DNA of 64,000 bases from CAIKLP01 sp965279595 (GTDB taxonomy: Bacteria > Bacteroidota > Bacteroidia > Sphingobacteriales > Sphingobacteriaceae): contig OZ257246.1 in NCBI GenBank assembly GCA_965279595.1, forward strand, positions 2,046,001 through 2,110,000, written 5' to 3'. Under the pieces are notes generated by a model. That model saw only the letters and a list, made by a program, of their open reading frames with translations. It did not search any database and was not told the origin of the DNA. Position numbers and translations under genes: made by a program. The stretch's first letter is position 1; each line of letters starts with the position of its first letter. Of the stretch, positions 24,938 to 35,900 are shown piece by piece.

Positions 24938-25726
24938 TTAATTTTTAATGAAATTTGATGTGTATGTTGAATTATCCGTGATAAGTCTCAATGCATATTG
25001 ACCTTGAATAAGTTCAGAGATATTTAATTTAGCTTCAACCATATCTTTTTCAAGTATTGATTTCAAAACAATTTTTCCTTGTAAGTCATAAATTAAAATT
25101 GTTCCATTTGTTGTATTTGCTGGAATTTTAATTGATACCATTTCTGAACTTGGATTTGGATACAATTCTAATTTTAAATCTGAATTAGCAATTATTCCAA
25201 CTCCATTTGTTGCAGCTTCAGTTAACAATAAAGTACTTTTTCTAGTTGTATTTCTAGTTACAGCAAATGCACCATAAAATGTTACATCACCAGTACCTGC
25301 TACTGGGGCCTTCCATTGGAAATTCCAAATTGCTGTTGCTGCACCTTTTGACGCACTATGAGTAACGTATTTTGCACCAACTATCTTGGTACCTGTTCCT
25401 GCAATTAATGTTCCTACTAAAGTGCCGTTTGTTGCTTGTGGTGAAACTTGGAAACCTTTTGCTCCGGAACCACTACTTGTAATAGTGATTGTGTATGTTG
25501 TTCCTGGTACGTAACCATCAACTGGAACATTCGAAGTAATAATACCTGGCACAACAGTTGGTGTACCATTGTGGCAACCTGCTTGCGAACAAGTTACACC
25601 ATCTGCTGGAGAACCTGTTACACCTGGGATTGCACCACTTGGTTCTGAGGTTGCTTGTTTCGTAAAAATGTTAAATACAGTAAATACCGTAAATACTAAT
25701 AAAAAAGTAAGAGTAATTTTTTTCAT
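24938..25726 (-). CDS. Secreted choice-of-anchor V domain protein with T9SS type A sorting domain
   Basis: The 262-residue protein has a signal sequence (residues 1-25), a conserved domain of ~140 residues and a C-terminal T9SS domain starting LELYPNPSSEM. The domain opens GAIPGVTGSPADGVTCSQAGCHNG; Cys46, Cys51 and His52 form a CX4CH motif that resembles non-standard heme c sites. Later segments are VPGTTYTITITSSGSGAKGFQ and DVTFYGAFAVTR. I assign the middle domain to the choice-of-anchor V family from memory of its order. Whether it binds heme is unknown. It is a shorter paralogue of the upstream gene at 25810-27789. Confidence 0.8.
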   Translation of the reverse strand: MKKITLTFLLVFTVFTVFNIFTKQATSEPSGAIPGVTGSPADGVTCSQAGCHNGTPTVVPGIITSNVPVDGYVPGTTYTITITSSGSGAKGFQVSPQATNGTLVGTLIAGTGTKIVGAKYVTHSASKGAATAIWNFQWKAPVAGTGDVTFYGAFAVTRNTTRKSTLLLTEAATNGVGIIANSDLKLELYPNPSSEMVSIKIPANTTNGTILIYDLQGKIVLKSILEKDMVEAKLNISELIQGQYALRLITDNSTYTSNFIKN

Positions 25727-25809
25727 TTTTTGTTTGTTGTGATTTTAGATTGTTGCAAAATAGTAATATTAAAATTATAGTAATTTAATTTCGAGTTTAA
25801 CCTTCAAGA

Positions 25810-27789
25810 TTAAAGTTGTTTAATTATTTTGGTTGTATATCGGTTTTCTCCATTGGTCCATTCTAATAAATAAACACCGATACTCAATTGTTCAAGACTT
25901 ACTTTTACGATTTGAGAATTTGATGGTATTTCCTTTTCTAAAACAATCTTACCTTCTGTATTCATCATTCTTAATCTAGAATTAGTATTTGAAATGGGTA
26001 TTTCAAAAGTAATTTGATTTTGACTTGGGTTAGGGTAAACTTGTAAACTGAAATTATTTTTTGTTTGGCTAACAGATGATATGGTTTTTATATATATAAA
26101 ACCATTAAGTATTAAATTGAATTTTGAAAGCGCTACTTCAATGGTTCCTGAATTACCCGTATCTACTACAGCTTGAATTTGATTTGATGAAATCAGGTTA
26201 AATGATTTTGCTGCAATTCCACCAAATTTAACTTCTGAAAGGCTAGTTAAATTTGCTCCAGTTATTGTGATGGTATCACCTTGTCTTGCTGAGTCAGGTG
26301 AAAAACTAAATAACTGCGGAGTTTCTAAATAGGTGAATCCTGGTAATAAGGAGCTACCTGTAGCTGAAATTACTTCTATACTTCCAGAACTTCCTGTTGC
26401 TACAATTGCTTTGATAGTATTGCTGTTCTCTATGGTAAATGAACTTGCATTTACTAAACCAAAACTAACTGAAGATACATTATCGAAATTGCTACCTAAA
26501 ATTGTTATGGTGTCTGCACTATAACCAGATGTTGGGCTAAAACTATTAATAGAAGGAACAGTAATATAAATAAAACCACTTAAGGTTGAATTCCCTGCAG
26601 CATTTACAATACTTACATCTCCTGAAGCACCAGCACCAACAACAGCTTTAATTAAAGTTGTTGATATAGTTTGGAATGAAATTGCAGGAACTCCACCAAA
26701 ACTAACTGCAGAAATATTTAGAAAATTAGTACCATTAATTGATACCGTATCATTTGTTTTTGCAACAAATGGAGTAAAGGATGCAATGTTTGCAGCTGGA
26801 ATATATGTGAATCCAACTAATGAATTATTTCCTCCTGGATTTGTAACCATAATTGCTCCAGATGAACCTGCGCCTACAACTGCTTCAATTGTACTTGAAT
26901 TAATTACATTAAATGATGCAGCAGCTGTGCCCCCAAATGTCACAGCCGTTGTGCCGGTAAAATTACTACCATTGATAGTTATAGTTTCATTAGTTGTTGC
27001 AACTTGAGGTGTGAAATTACTGATACTTGGAGCAGCAAGAAATGTAAATCCAGCTAAATTACTTGTGCCTCCTGGTGTAGTAACACTGATATTTCCAGAA
27101 GTTCCATTAGCTACAACTGCCGTAATAGTTGTTGAATTCACAACACTAAATGATGCCGCTGCTGTGTTACCAAATTTAACTGCTGATGCATTTGTAAAAT
27201 TAGTTCCTGTTATAGTTACAGTTGCTCCAATGGCAGCCGAGGTTGGGTTGAATGAATTAATTTGAGGTGCTACAACTACAGCTTCATTCACTACTAATGT
27301 ACTTTTCTTAGTGGATGCTTGAGTAATAGCAAATGCACCATAAAAAGTTACAGTACCTGTACCTGCTGCAGGTGCAATCCATTGAAATGTCCACACTGCA
27401 GTAGCTGTAGTTTTTGGAGTAGTATGTGTTAAATATTTTAAACTTACTATTTGAGTACCACTTCCAGCAATTAGGTTTCCTAATTTAGTTCCAGCAATAT
27501 TTTGTGGTGAAACTTGGAATCCTTTATTTCCTGAACCTGTAGAAGTTAAGGTGATGGTATAAGTTGAACCTGGTACATATCCTCCAACTGGTATGTTTGA
27601 AGTGATCATTCCAGCAGTAGTAACTGCACTTCCACCATGACATGATTCAGCACAGGTAGTTCCGTCTGATGGGGAGCCTGTATTTCCAGCAGGTGCACCC
27701 GTTGGGTTGGATATTGCCCTATTCGACAATACATTAAATAAGTTGAAAATTATAAAGACAAGGATAATTGGTAAGTAAATTTTTTTCAT
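25810..27789 (-). CDS. Secreted choice-of-anchor V protein with five IPT/TIG repeats and T9SS type A sorting domain
   Basis: The 659-residue protein has a signal sequence, then the same N-terminal domain as its downstream paralogue with a CX3CH motif (Cys46, Cys50, His51, in TTCAESCHGG). Residues ~175-565 hold five IPT/TIG immunoglobulin-like repeats of about 78 residues, each with a phrase like ITGTNFTNASAVKFGNTAAAS and ending GFTYL or similar. The T9SS domain starts LQVYPNPSQNQ. Such repeats usually act as spacers or binding modules on surface proteins. It is separated by 83 bases from its paralogue, on the same strand, so both may form one unit. Confidence 0.85.
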   Translation of the reverse strand: MKKIYLPIILVFIIFNLFNVLSNRAISNPTGAPAGNTGSPSDGTTCAESCHGGSAVTTAGMITSNIPVGGYVPGSTYTITLTSTGSGNKGFQVSPQNIAGTKLGNLIAGSGTQIVSLKYLTHTTPKTTATAVWTFQWIAPAAGTGTVTFYGAFAITQASTKKSTLVVNEAVVVAPQINSFNPTSAAIGATVTITGTNFTNASAVKFGNTAAASFSVVNSTTITAVVANGTSGNISVTTPGGTSNLAGFTFLAAPSISNFTPQVATTNETITINGSNFTGTTAVTFGGTAAASFNVINSSTIEAVVGAGSSGAIMVTNPGGNNSLVGFTYIPAANIASFTPFVAKTNDTVSINGTNFLNISAVSFGGVPAISFQTISTTLIKAVVGAGASGDVSIVNAAGNSTLSGFIYITVPSINSFSPTSGYSADTITILGSNFDNVSSVSFGLVNASSFTIENSNTIKAIVATGSSGSIEVISATGSSLLPGFTYLETPQLFSFSPDSARQGDTITITGANLTSLSEVKFGGIAAKSFNLISSNQIQAVVDTGNSGTIEVALSKFNLILNGFIYIKTISSVSQTKNNFSLQVYPNPSQNQITFEIPISNTNSRLRMMNTEGKIVLEKEIPSNSQIVKVSLEQLSIGVYLLEWTNGENRYTTKIIKQL

Positions 27790-28069
27790 TCTTTAGGTTT
27801 AATAGTGTTCAAACAGTAATTACATCATATATTATGCCAATTAGGCGTTTTTAGACTCGGTTGTTAATAATTTAAATCTCTTCAAAAACAGTAAATTATT
27901 ATATTTCAATTAGTTAGATTATTTAAGTTACAATTTGTATTATTTATTTTACAATAATTTAAAACCAATTAACTTTTGATGAAATGCAATTGCTTTTGAG
28001 ATTTCTATTCATTACATTAGATAAATCCTAATAAAACTAACTATTAACTAACCTTTTAACTATTTAAAC

Positions 28070-28816
28070 ATGGATTCAAACAATAAGAGAATTGTATTAG
28101 TAACAGGCGCAATTGGTGGACTCGGAACTGCAATGTGTGAGTCATTGTACAAAGAAGGATACAGAGTAATAGCTAATTATAGGAACGAAGAGAAAGCGAA
28201 ACTGTGGAAAACTGCATTAGAGAAAAAGCAAGTATTAGTTGATATCTATTTTGCCGATGTTTCAGATTTTAATTCAGTAGCTGAAATGGTTGCTAAAATT
28301 GAATCTGAAATTGGTTCTATTGACGTACTTGTCAACAACGCTGGCATAACAAGAGATATACCTTTTAGAAAAATGACTGTTGAACAATGGAAAGATGTAT
28401 TAGCATCTAATCTGGATAGTGTTTTTAATTGCTCAAGACATGTGATCAATGGTATGATTGAAAGAAATTGGGGGAGAATTATAAATATTTCTTCTGTTAA
28501 TGGGCAAAGAGGTCAATTTGGTCAAGCCAATTATTCAGCTGCAAAAGCTGGTATGCATGGTTTTACTAAAACTTTGGCAATGGAAGTTGCAAGAAAAGGA
28601 ATCACTGTAAATACAATTTCTCCTGGATATATTGGAACTGATATGGTAATGGCAGTTAAGGAAGAAGTGCGTAATCAAATTGTGGAACAAATACCTATTG
28701 GCAGGTTAGGCGGTACAGAAGAGGTAGCTCATTTGGTTTGCTTTTTAGCAAGTAATCAAGCTAGCTTCATCACTGGTGCTAATTATTCTATAAATGGTGG
28801 ACAACATGTATATTAA
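28070..28816 (+). CDS. phaB: NADPH-dependent acetoacetyl-CoA reductase (PhaB-like short-chain dehydrogenase)
   Basis: The 248-residue protein is a classical short-chain dehydrogenase: cofactor loop VTGAIGGLG (11-19), NNAG at 89-92, Asn114, catalytic Ser142, Tyr155 and Lys159 in NYSAAKAG. Segments SSVNGQRGQFGQANYSAAKA, ISPGYIGTDMV and the end SINGGQHVY are closer to PhaB than to FabG. PhaB reduces acetoacetyl-CoA to (R)-3-hydroxybutyryl-CoA, the step before polyhydroxybutyrate synthase. No phaA or phaC is in the window, so the pathway is not shown; a FabG-like role is the alternative. Confidence 0.82.
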   Translation: MDSNNKRIVLVTGAIGGLGTAMCESLYKEGYRVIANYRNEEKAKLWKTALEKKQVLVDIYFADVSDFNSVAEMVAKIESEIGSIDVLVNNAGITRDIPFRKMTVEQWKDVLASNLDSVFNCSRHVINGMIERNWGRIINISSVNGQRGQFGQANYSAAKAGMHGFTKTLAMEVARKGITVNTISPGYIGTDMVMAVKEEVRNQIVEQIPIGRLGGTEEVAHLVCFLASNQASFITGANYSINGGQHVY

Positions 28817-28828
28817 ATTATTGAAATA

Positions 28829-29038
28829 TTAAGCTTCAATAGTGACTTTTTGTTTATTAAACTCGACCACCATATCGGGTTTAATTTTATTTCTTCTTCT
28901 TAATTCTTGAATACCATTCACTTTAACTAATCCTGAGTCGATTACCTCATTGGCTAAAGCTCCATCATCAACCCAACCTAAAACTTTTAATAATTGATTT
29001 AGATGAATATATTCTCCTTTAATTTTAAACGTAAGCAT
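28829..29038 (-). CDS. S4-domain RNA-binding protein (YbcJ-like)
   Basis: The 69-residue protein is a single S4 RNA-binding domain: IHLNQLLKVLGWVDDGALAN, followed by VIDSGLVKVNGIQELRRRNKI and VVEFNKQKVTIE. The order LxQLLKxxGxVxxGxxA...GxVxVNG is that of the YbcJ family, thought to bind structured RNA. It is convergent with the phaB-like gene, 12 bases away. Confidence 0.88.
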   Translation of the reverse strand: MLTFKIKGEYIHLNQLLKVLGWVDDGALANEVIDSGLVKVNGIQELRRRNKIKPDMVVEFNKQKVTIEA

Positions 29039-29107
29039 AAGTCAAAGGTAGGGAATGGAATTGGATATTGGATTTTTTCATCGATCAATATTAATATTTA
29101 GTTATTA

Positions 29108-31936
29108 TTAGTTTTCGATATAAATCATTTCAGAACTATTTTCAGTTTGGTCAATTATGTTTACAGTGTACCAACCATTTGGTAAGTTTTTTAAATTAAT
29201 ATTTTCATTGAATTGATTATCCTGAATATTATTTTGATATACAATTTGACCCAACATGTTCACAATTTTTATTGAAATTAAATTGGATGAGGCTTGGTTA
29301 AATTTTAATTTAAATTCACCATTATTTGGATTGGGAGTAATTGTAAAATGAGTATTCAATTTGCTGTTATTATTAATTACAATAGTTTTTGAATATTCAA
29401 ATTTTCCATCTATATCAACTTGTTTTAACCGGTAATAAATTGTTTTAAAATTATTGATTTCTTGATCTTGATAATTATATAATTGAATACTATTTGAGTT
29501 GGTTTTTCCAGGGATTTGGGCAATTTTTTCGAACCCCGAATTTTTATTAACTAATCTTTCAATTTCGAAATAATCATTATTTATTTCTGAAGCAGTTTGC
29601 CAATTTAATTCAACACATTTTTTTCCTTGATATAAATTACCATTAAATGATAATAACTTAATAGGTAGAGGATCACTCGCGTCACCACTAACTGCGCCAA
29701 AATTTGAAAAAACACTTCCTAAAACTAATTTATTTGCAGCATCTGAAATGTAAATTTTATGTGTGGTTTTTGAGATGTGTAAACGACTACTTAATGTAGC
29801 ATTATTATCAACTGATAAATTCCAATTAGTTAAAGTTAAATCACTTGCTTTTAGAGCTGCATAAGATTGTCTGGACGTAGCTCCAATTGTTGAAAATGAT
29901 CCACTAATATATAATAATGGATCAGTTGCAGATGAAGAATAAACTATTGCTCTTACATCACCATTTGGTCTAGATGTACTGCTATTATTCCAATTTAAAT
30001 CTTGCACAGGTTCATGCCAACCCGCAGCCCCACTGAATTTAGCTAATTTTCGAAAACTTCCATCACCACCTACACTAGTAAATTGCCCACCTAAGTACAT
30101 GTCATTTCCATTATACGCAATTGTAAAAGGTGCTTGATTAAATAATGGATTCCAATTAGTTGTAGTTCCATCTGAGGCTCTTACAGCACAGAAAAAATTT
30201 CTTGAATCAGCATTTATTGTAACTCCTGTTGAGTTATAACCGAAGTAAACAATACTATCTCCAGGTGCAACAGAAATTAAACGAGTAGTAACGTTGGGTA
30301 AACCTGAAAAAGAAAATGCAGTTGCCGTTCCAGTACCTGAGGTACTAACAGCAGCAACTGAAGATCTTGCGGTAGCTCCATTTATGTTATTAAAGAAACC
30401 ATAAAAAAATAGAGTAGACTCTGTTGAATTAAGTGCTATTTTTTCAACACCACCATCAGCATTAGGATTCCAAGTTGCATCTGCATTTCCTGTACTTGTA
30501 CTAATTTTAGCCAATCTATTTCTGCTTTGTCCGCCAATACTTGTGAAATTGCCACTTACATAAGCATTCAAACCGTCTGAACTAATTAATAATCCATTTA
30601 CTTGATCATTTGCATTTGGATTCCATGAATTTATGGAACCATTACTTCCATTGAAAGATGCAATGTTGTTCCTTTGTGAACCACCTGAAACTATAAATGT
30701 TCCTCCTATATAAATTGAAGTACCTGAAATGAAACTAGTGTTTACTTGTCCACCAGTTCCAATGTCTAATGAATTAACTGTGAATGAACTTAAATTGCTA
30801 ATATCAATGGATGCAAAATTGCTTTTTGTAGAGCCTCCAATACTTAAAAAATTTCCGCCAACATATAATGTTGATCCTTCAAGATTAAGACTATAAATAT
30901 TTGTTGAACCAGTTCCATTTGTCAAACTAGAAACCCAAGTGCTTATTGCATTATTGGTATTGGTGTTTGCATCTAAAGCAACGAGTCTGTTTGTTGTAAT
31001 ACCACCTATTGTAAAAAATGTTCCACCAACAAATACCATCGTTCCAGAAATTGCAATACAATAAACAGAGTTATCAGAATTTGGATTCCAACTATCAACA
31101 GTATTGCCACTATTCGGAATTCTAGCAATATTATTTCTTGCTGAACCTCCAATATTTGTAAAAGTACCGCCAACATAAATATTAGTTCCTGATAAAACTA
31201 TTGTGGAAATTTCTCCATCTGAATTTGGATTCCAAGTAGTGGCGTTATTATCAGTAGTGTTTATTTCTGCAATTCTATTTCGAGTTAAAACATTTGCACC
31301 TATAGTATTTGAGGTAGTGAAAGTTCCACCAACATATATAGTATTTGATGTTGATAAAACTAATGTGTTTACTGAGCCACCAGAAATTCCTGGGTCCCAT
31401 GATGTAGCATTTCCAGTACTTGCATTGATAGCAGCGATTCTATTTCTATTACTACTTGTTGCACCAATAGTAGTGAAAAAACCTCCAATATAAACTGTAC
31501 TGAAATCTGCTGAAACAGCAATAGCATTGATATCAGAATTGCAATTTAATCCAGGGTTCCAAGTATTTAATGTTCCATCAGAATTTATTTTGGCAATTCG
31601 ATTACGTTCAACACCACCAATAGTTGAGAAGGTACCAATTAAGTAAAACCCACCTGAGCCATCCGATACAATTTGCTTTACTGATGGACTAAAATCTCCA
31701 GTAATAACAGGAAAACTTGTATTAATACTTCCAGTTGTTTTATTTGCAAAGATGGCATTTCCATAAGGTTTTCCAATATATGAGAAGGAACCACCAATAT
31801 AAATATTATTAGAAAAGGAAGTTATTGCATTTATGGTTCCATTAGTAGAAAGTGCATTAGCATCTAATGTTTGTGAACTTGTGTTTTGGGAGAGAAATAA
31901 AATGTATACACAAATGAATAATAATTGCTTTGCCAT
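29108..31936 (-). CDS. Propeller-like repeat protein with T9SS type A sorting domain
   Basis: The 942-residue protein has a signal peptide (cut near SQNTSSQ) and about twelve repeats of roughly 50 residues with the pattern YVGGTFTxIGGxxRNxIAxI, then N/S-rich spacers and a WNPNxDxxV motif. Repeats with variants of this phrase run from residue ~45 to ~720. The C-terminal part has a strand-rich region with WQTASEINNDYFEIER and then a type A sorting domain starting FTITPNPNNGEF. The repeat resembles the DUF5122/delta-60 and Kelch-like beta-propeller group; the shape is an inference. It is a secreted or surface protein without a known ligand. Confidence 0.85.
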   Translation of the reverse strand: MAKQLLFICVYILFLSQNTSSQTLDANALSTNGTINAITSFSNNIYIGGSFSYIGKPYGNAIFANKTTGSINTSFPVITGDFSPSVKQIVSDGSGGFYLIGTFSTIGGVERNRIAKINSDGTLNTWNPGLNCNSDINAIAVSADFSTVYIGGFFTTIGATSSNRNRIAAINASTGNATSWDPGISGGSVNTLVLSTSNTIYVGGTFTTSNTIGANVLTRNRIAEINTTDNNATTWNPNSDGEISTIVLSGTNIYVGGTFTNIGGSARNNIARIPNSGNTVDSWNPNSDNSVYCIAISGTMVFVGGTFFTIGGITTNRLVALDANTNTNNAISTWVSSLTNGTGSTNIYSLNLEGSTLYVGGNFLSIGGSTKSNFASIDISNLSSFTVNSLDIGTGGQVNTSFISGTSIYIGGTFIVSGGSQRNNIASFNGSNGSINSWNPNANDQVNGLLISSDGLNAYVSGNFTSIGGQSRNRLAKISTSTGNADATWNPNADGGVEKIALNSTESTLFFYGFFNNINGATARSSVAAVSTSGTGTATAFSFSGLPNVTTRLISVAPGDSIVYFGYNSTGVTINADSRNFFCAVRASDGTTTNWNPLFNQAPFTIAYNGNDMYLGGQFTSVGGDGSFRKLAKFSGAAGWHEPVQDLNWNNSSTSRPNGDVRAIVYSSSATDPLLYISGSFSTIGATSRQSYAALKASDLTLTNWNLSVDNNATLSSRLHISKTTHKIYISDAANKLVLGSVFSNFGAVSGDASDPLPIKLLSFNGNLYQGKKCVELNWQTASEINNDYFEIERLVNKNSGFEKIAQIPGKTNSNSIQLYNYQDQEINNFKTIYYRLKQVDIDGKFEYSKTIVINNNSKLNTHFTITPNPNNGEFKLKFNQASSNLISIKIVNMLGQIVYQNNIQDNQFNENINLKNLPNGWYTVNIIDQTENSSEMIYIEN

Positions 31937-32099
31937 TTGATGAAAATTAGGTTAGTATGATAGGTATGATAAATTTAAAGAATAAATTCCATAAAAATCA
32001 TAATTATATTTAGTATCTCATTGTATTTCAGTTTATTAGTATACTAATTAATTGTGCATTTTTGATTTTAATATATTTATACTTTAAATTCCATCTATC

Positions 32100-32975
32100 A
32101 TGAGATATATTCTTTTATTGATTTGCATTTTCTTTAAAACAAGTATTACTTATTCGCAAAATATTCCCGGTAATGAAATTTTTCTATTTGATTTCACAAT
32201 TAAAAATGGTCAATACCTACTTTCGAATCCAGTAAATATTTCAAATCAAAAAGGTTATGATAATCAACCAAACTTTGATGCAAGAAAACATTTAATTTAT
32301 TATTCTTCAATGAATGATGAGGGGAATACAGATATTAAAATGTATAATTATTTAAGTAATGAAAGGAAGATTTTTTCTAGTGCGAATGCATCAGAATATT
32401 CTCCAACATTAACTTTTGATAAAAAGTATATATCATGCATACATGTACCGGATAGTAATAGTCAATTTCTAATCAAGTACCCTATAAATGGTGGTGATCC
32501 AATTTTTTTAATCAAAAATTTAGTAATTGGCTACCATGCTTGGTTAAGTGAAAATGAATTGATTTTATTTGTATTGGGTAAAGAGAATACGCTTCATTAT
32601 TATCGTTTAGATAATAGAAAGGATAGTACAATTATTGCAAATATTGGTAGATCATTACATAAAATTCCAAATGAAAATGCATTTAGTTTTGTTCACATAA
32701 TTTCAGAAAAAGAAAGAGTGTTGAAAAAAGTCGATTTAAAAACATTTAAAATTACAACTATTATTAACCTTTTTGATGAACATGAAGATATAACTTGGTC
32801 TGAAGATGGGATGATATTTACAAATGATGGTTCTAAAATATTTGTATGTGATCCTAAAAAGGATCTAATTTGGAAACCAATTCAAATTAAACCCGAAGGA
32901 CTAAACATGAAAGGTTTAACTAGAATGGTTATTTCAAGTAAATCAAAGAAGATGGCGGTTGTGATGAGTGAGTAA
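32100..32975 (+). CDS. Exported PD40/TolB-like beta-propeller protein
   Basis: The 291-residue protein has a signal peptide (RYILLLICIFFKTSITYSQ) and a series of WD40-like PD40 blades, for example NQPNFDARKHLIYYSSMNDE, YSPTLTFDKKYISCIHV and ITWSEDGMIFTNDGSKIF. It lacks a T9SS sorting domain, a lipobox and an OmpA domain, so it is probably periplasmic or released. It is convergent with the giant adhesin gene, ending 16 bases from it. The same blade type occurs in the 437-residue protein of the adjacent adhesin locus, which suggests a link, but there is no direct evidence. Confidence 0.75.
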   Translation: MRYILLLICIFFKTSITYSQNIPGNEIFLFDFTIKNGQYLLSNPVNISNQKGYDNQPNFDARKHLIYYSSMNDEGNTDIKMYNYLSNERKIFSSANASEYSPTLTFDKKYISCIHVPDSNSQFLIKYPINGGDPIFLIKNLVIGYHAWLSENELILFVLGKENTLHYYRLDNRKDSTIIANIGRSLHKIPNENAFSFVHIISEKERVLKKVDLKTFKITTIINLFDEHEDITWSEDGMIFTNDGSKIFVCDPKKDLIWKPIQIKPEGLNMKGLTRMVISSKSKKMAVVMSE

Positions 32976-32991
32976 TCTTTAAGTCTTTATT

Positions 32992-35900
32992 TTATCTAAC
33001 AATACTGATAATACTTGTTCTAATGAAATCTGAATTGTCTTCACCAATCGCTATAATGTGATAGACGTAGGCTCCAACAGTACATTCATTTCCATTATAA
33101 GTTCCATCCCATTCAAAATTCGGATCGTTGGAGGTATATATGATGCTTCCCCATCTATCAAAAATTAAAATTCTAAAGTTCCTTAGATTTTTTTCGTAGA
33201 TTCTAAATTTATCATTTATTCCATCTCCATTTGGAGTAAAGACAGTAGGACTATTTAAATTACTATTAACTTCTAAAGTAAATGGTCTAGTAAAATAGCT
33301 AACACATCCAGTTGTTCTGTCAGTTACTCTTAAAACAATTTGATAACTTCCTGCTTGATTGAATTTATGAATTGGGTGTTTAATGGTATCAGTATTTCCA
33401 TCACCAAAGTCCCAAAAATAATCTGCATTTATTTCAGAGGTATTAAAAATCCAAAGCGTATCAGTTGGAAAGTCGAGAGAATCAGTAGGAGCATTCAAAT
33501 AATTAAATTCTGCAATTGGGTCTTCAAAAACTGTAATGTTTGTATTAGTTGTATCTGTGCAGGTTCCATTACTTAAAATAAACTGAACAGGATAGTTTCC
33601 AGGATTTTGAAATTGATAATTTGGATTTTTTTGAATCAATGTATCTTCATTAATAATCCATTTATAGATCAATGGTTCTGGATTGAGTGTATTGATATTA
33701 AAATTAACATCTAAAGGAGCACAGCCCGATGCATCAGATAAACTTATGGTTGAAGCTAATAATGGACTAAATATAAAATCAATGGTGTCTTTTATTTCGC
33801 ATCCTAAATTTCCTGTTTCAGTAATAATTAATTGTCCAGAACCTAACCATTGTATAGTTGCATTGTTACTGTTTTGCCCAGAAATTACTGAACCATTACT
33901 GCAGCTCCATGCATAAGTATTACCAATATTATTATTCACTGAATAAATTTGTTGCAATGCTGAATTATTACAAACACTTAAAGTTCCAACTATAGAAGGT
34001 TTTAGCATTCCAACATTACTAACGTTCATAGTTAAAGTAGTATCACAACCAGTAACATTTGAAATGTTTAATGTTAAGGTCCCACCTGCTGCTCCCCATT
34101 GAACCGACACCGTATTGTTCGTGTTTGAGCCTAATATTGTGCCACCTGTTGCAATCCAATTATAATTTTGACCTATGACAAGGTTAGTTTGATAATTTGA
34201 AATAGCGTTAGCTAAACATACCACATTCGGACCGTTGATATTTTCACTTGGTACATTGAGAAAATTAAATCGGATGGTATCATTTGTAAAAGTACATCCA
34301 GTTTCATCAGAAGGAATCAAAATTAAATCAAAAAATCCTTGAGTTTTTTCTGTAATTGTTGGATAATATACTGCATTTAATGCATCAGAATCAGGTGAAA
34401 AAACACCTAAACCTTGCCAATGACCTTGATTGAAACCTAATATTTGACCATTCAATAAAACACTATCTGTTTTAATGCATATTGTTGAATCATTTCCTGC
34501 TTTTGCAATAATATTCGTATCAACAGCATAAACAACAACCGTATCATAAGTTGGAATACAATCATTGATATCTTGAATTCTGATGTAATAAATTCCAGGA
34601 CCTACTTCAATGTTTGGAGTTGTTTCACCATTACTCCAAAAATATCTAAATGGATTTGCACCTGATGCATTTGCAAACAATAATACACTTGTATCATTGT
34701 AACAAACATATCTATCTTGACCTGCACTTACCGTAGCTGATACATAAAGGTTGATATTCATTTCATCAAATTCAGAATTACATGAATTAATTGTATGATC
34801 TCTAGTTGTTAATCTTAATGTAATTTGTCCAGAATTGAAATCTGCACTACTTGGAATATAAACTGGATTTAAAATAGTATCATTTGGAAGGAAAGTTCCA
34901 GTTCCTGTACTTGTCCAAATACCTTTACTTGCAGCACCTATAATAACTCCAGATAAATTTGCTAAGCCGCTATTTGAACAAATATTTAAATCTGGACCAG
35001 AAAAAACTTTAGGTGCAGGTAAAAAATCAATTAATAATTTTGATTCTGAAGTATCGCATCCGCCATTGTTTGTTGATAGCAATCTTAATAAAATATTATT
35101 TCCTAATGTATCATTGCTTGATAAAATATATTGAGCATTTAATGTTGTATCATTTGGAATAAAGTTTCCAGTTCCACTACTAATCCACCTTCCTGTATTA
35201 CTTCCACCTGTGATGTTTCCATTTAATTGGATAATTAAATTGTTTTTACAAACTTGAATGGTATCATCCTCATCTGTAAATATTAATGGAGTGAAAATAA
35301 TTGTGACCGTATCACTTTCCGAAAGGCAAGTCCCTGCTGTGTTTCCAGTACTATTTAAAACCAATTTTACTGAACCATTTAATTTGTCTTGAGCACTTGG
35401 TAAATAATTAATATTTAAATCAGTATTATTTGGTGCAAAATTTCCTGAGCCCAAACTAATCCAAACTCCAGTTGTCGCTCCTTGTGAGATCTGACTTATT
35501 ACATTAACTGAATTATCTGTTATACAACTTAACAAGGTATCAACTAAAGTTATTAATGGAGATAGGGTGAAGTTTAATTGCATCGTATCACTTACACTAT
35601 TACAAAATTGTAAGCCATGATCAAAACTTGTAAGAATTAATTGAACATTAGAAAGTGTTAGATCGTTTGGTGAGGGTACATATATTGGATTTAATACAGC
35701 ATTATTTGGTAAGAAAATACCTGTACCACTGCTTGTCCAAATACCTGTACTTGCACCTCCATTAATATTTCCAGTTAATTGTATGGATGAATTATTTACA
35801 CATACTGTTTGATTGGATCCTGCTTGTACAATTGGGGCAGCGGTTATATTTATAAATAAAGTATCACTTCTTGAAAGGCAAGTACCTAAAGTATTTCCTG

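Noticed and set aside
27790..28069. 280-base gap before the phaB-like gene checked for promoter or RNA
   Set aside because: No TAnnTTTG box with supporting -33 element and no clear stem-loop or small frame.
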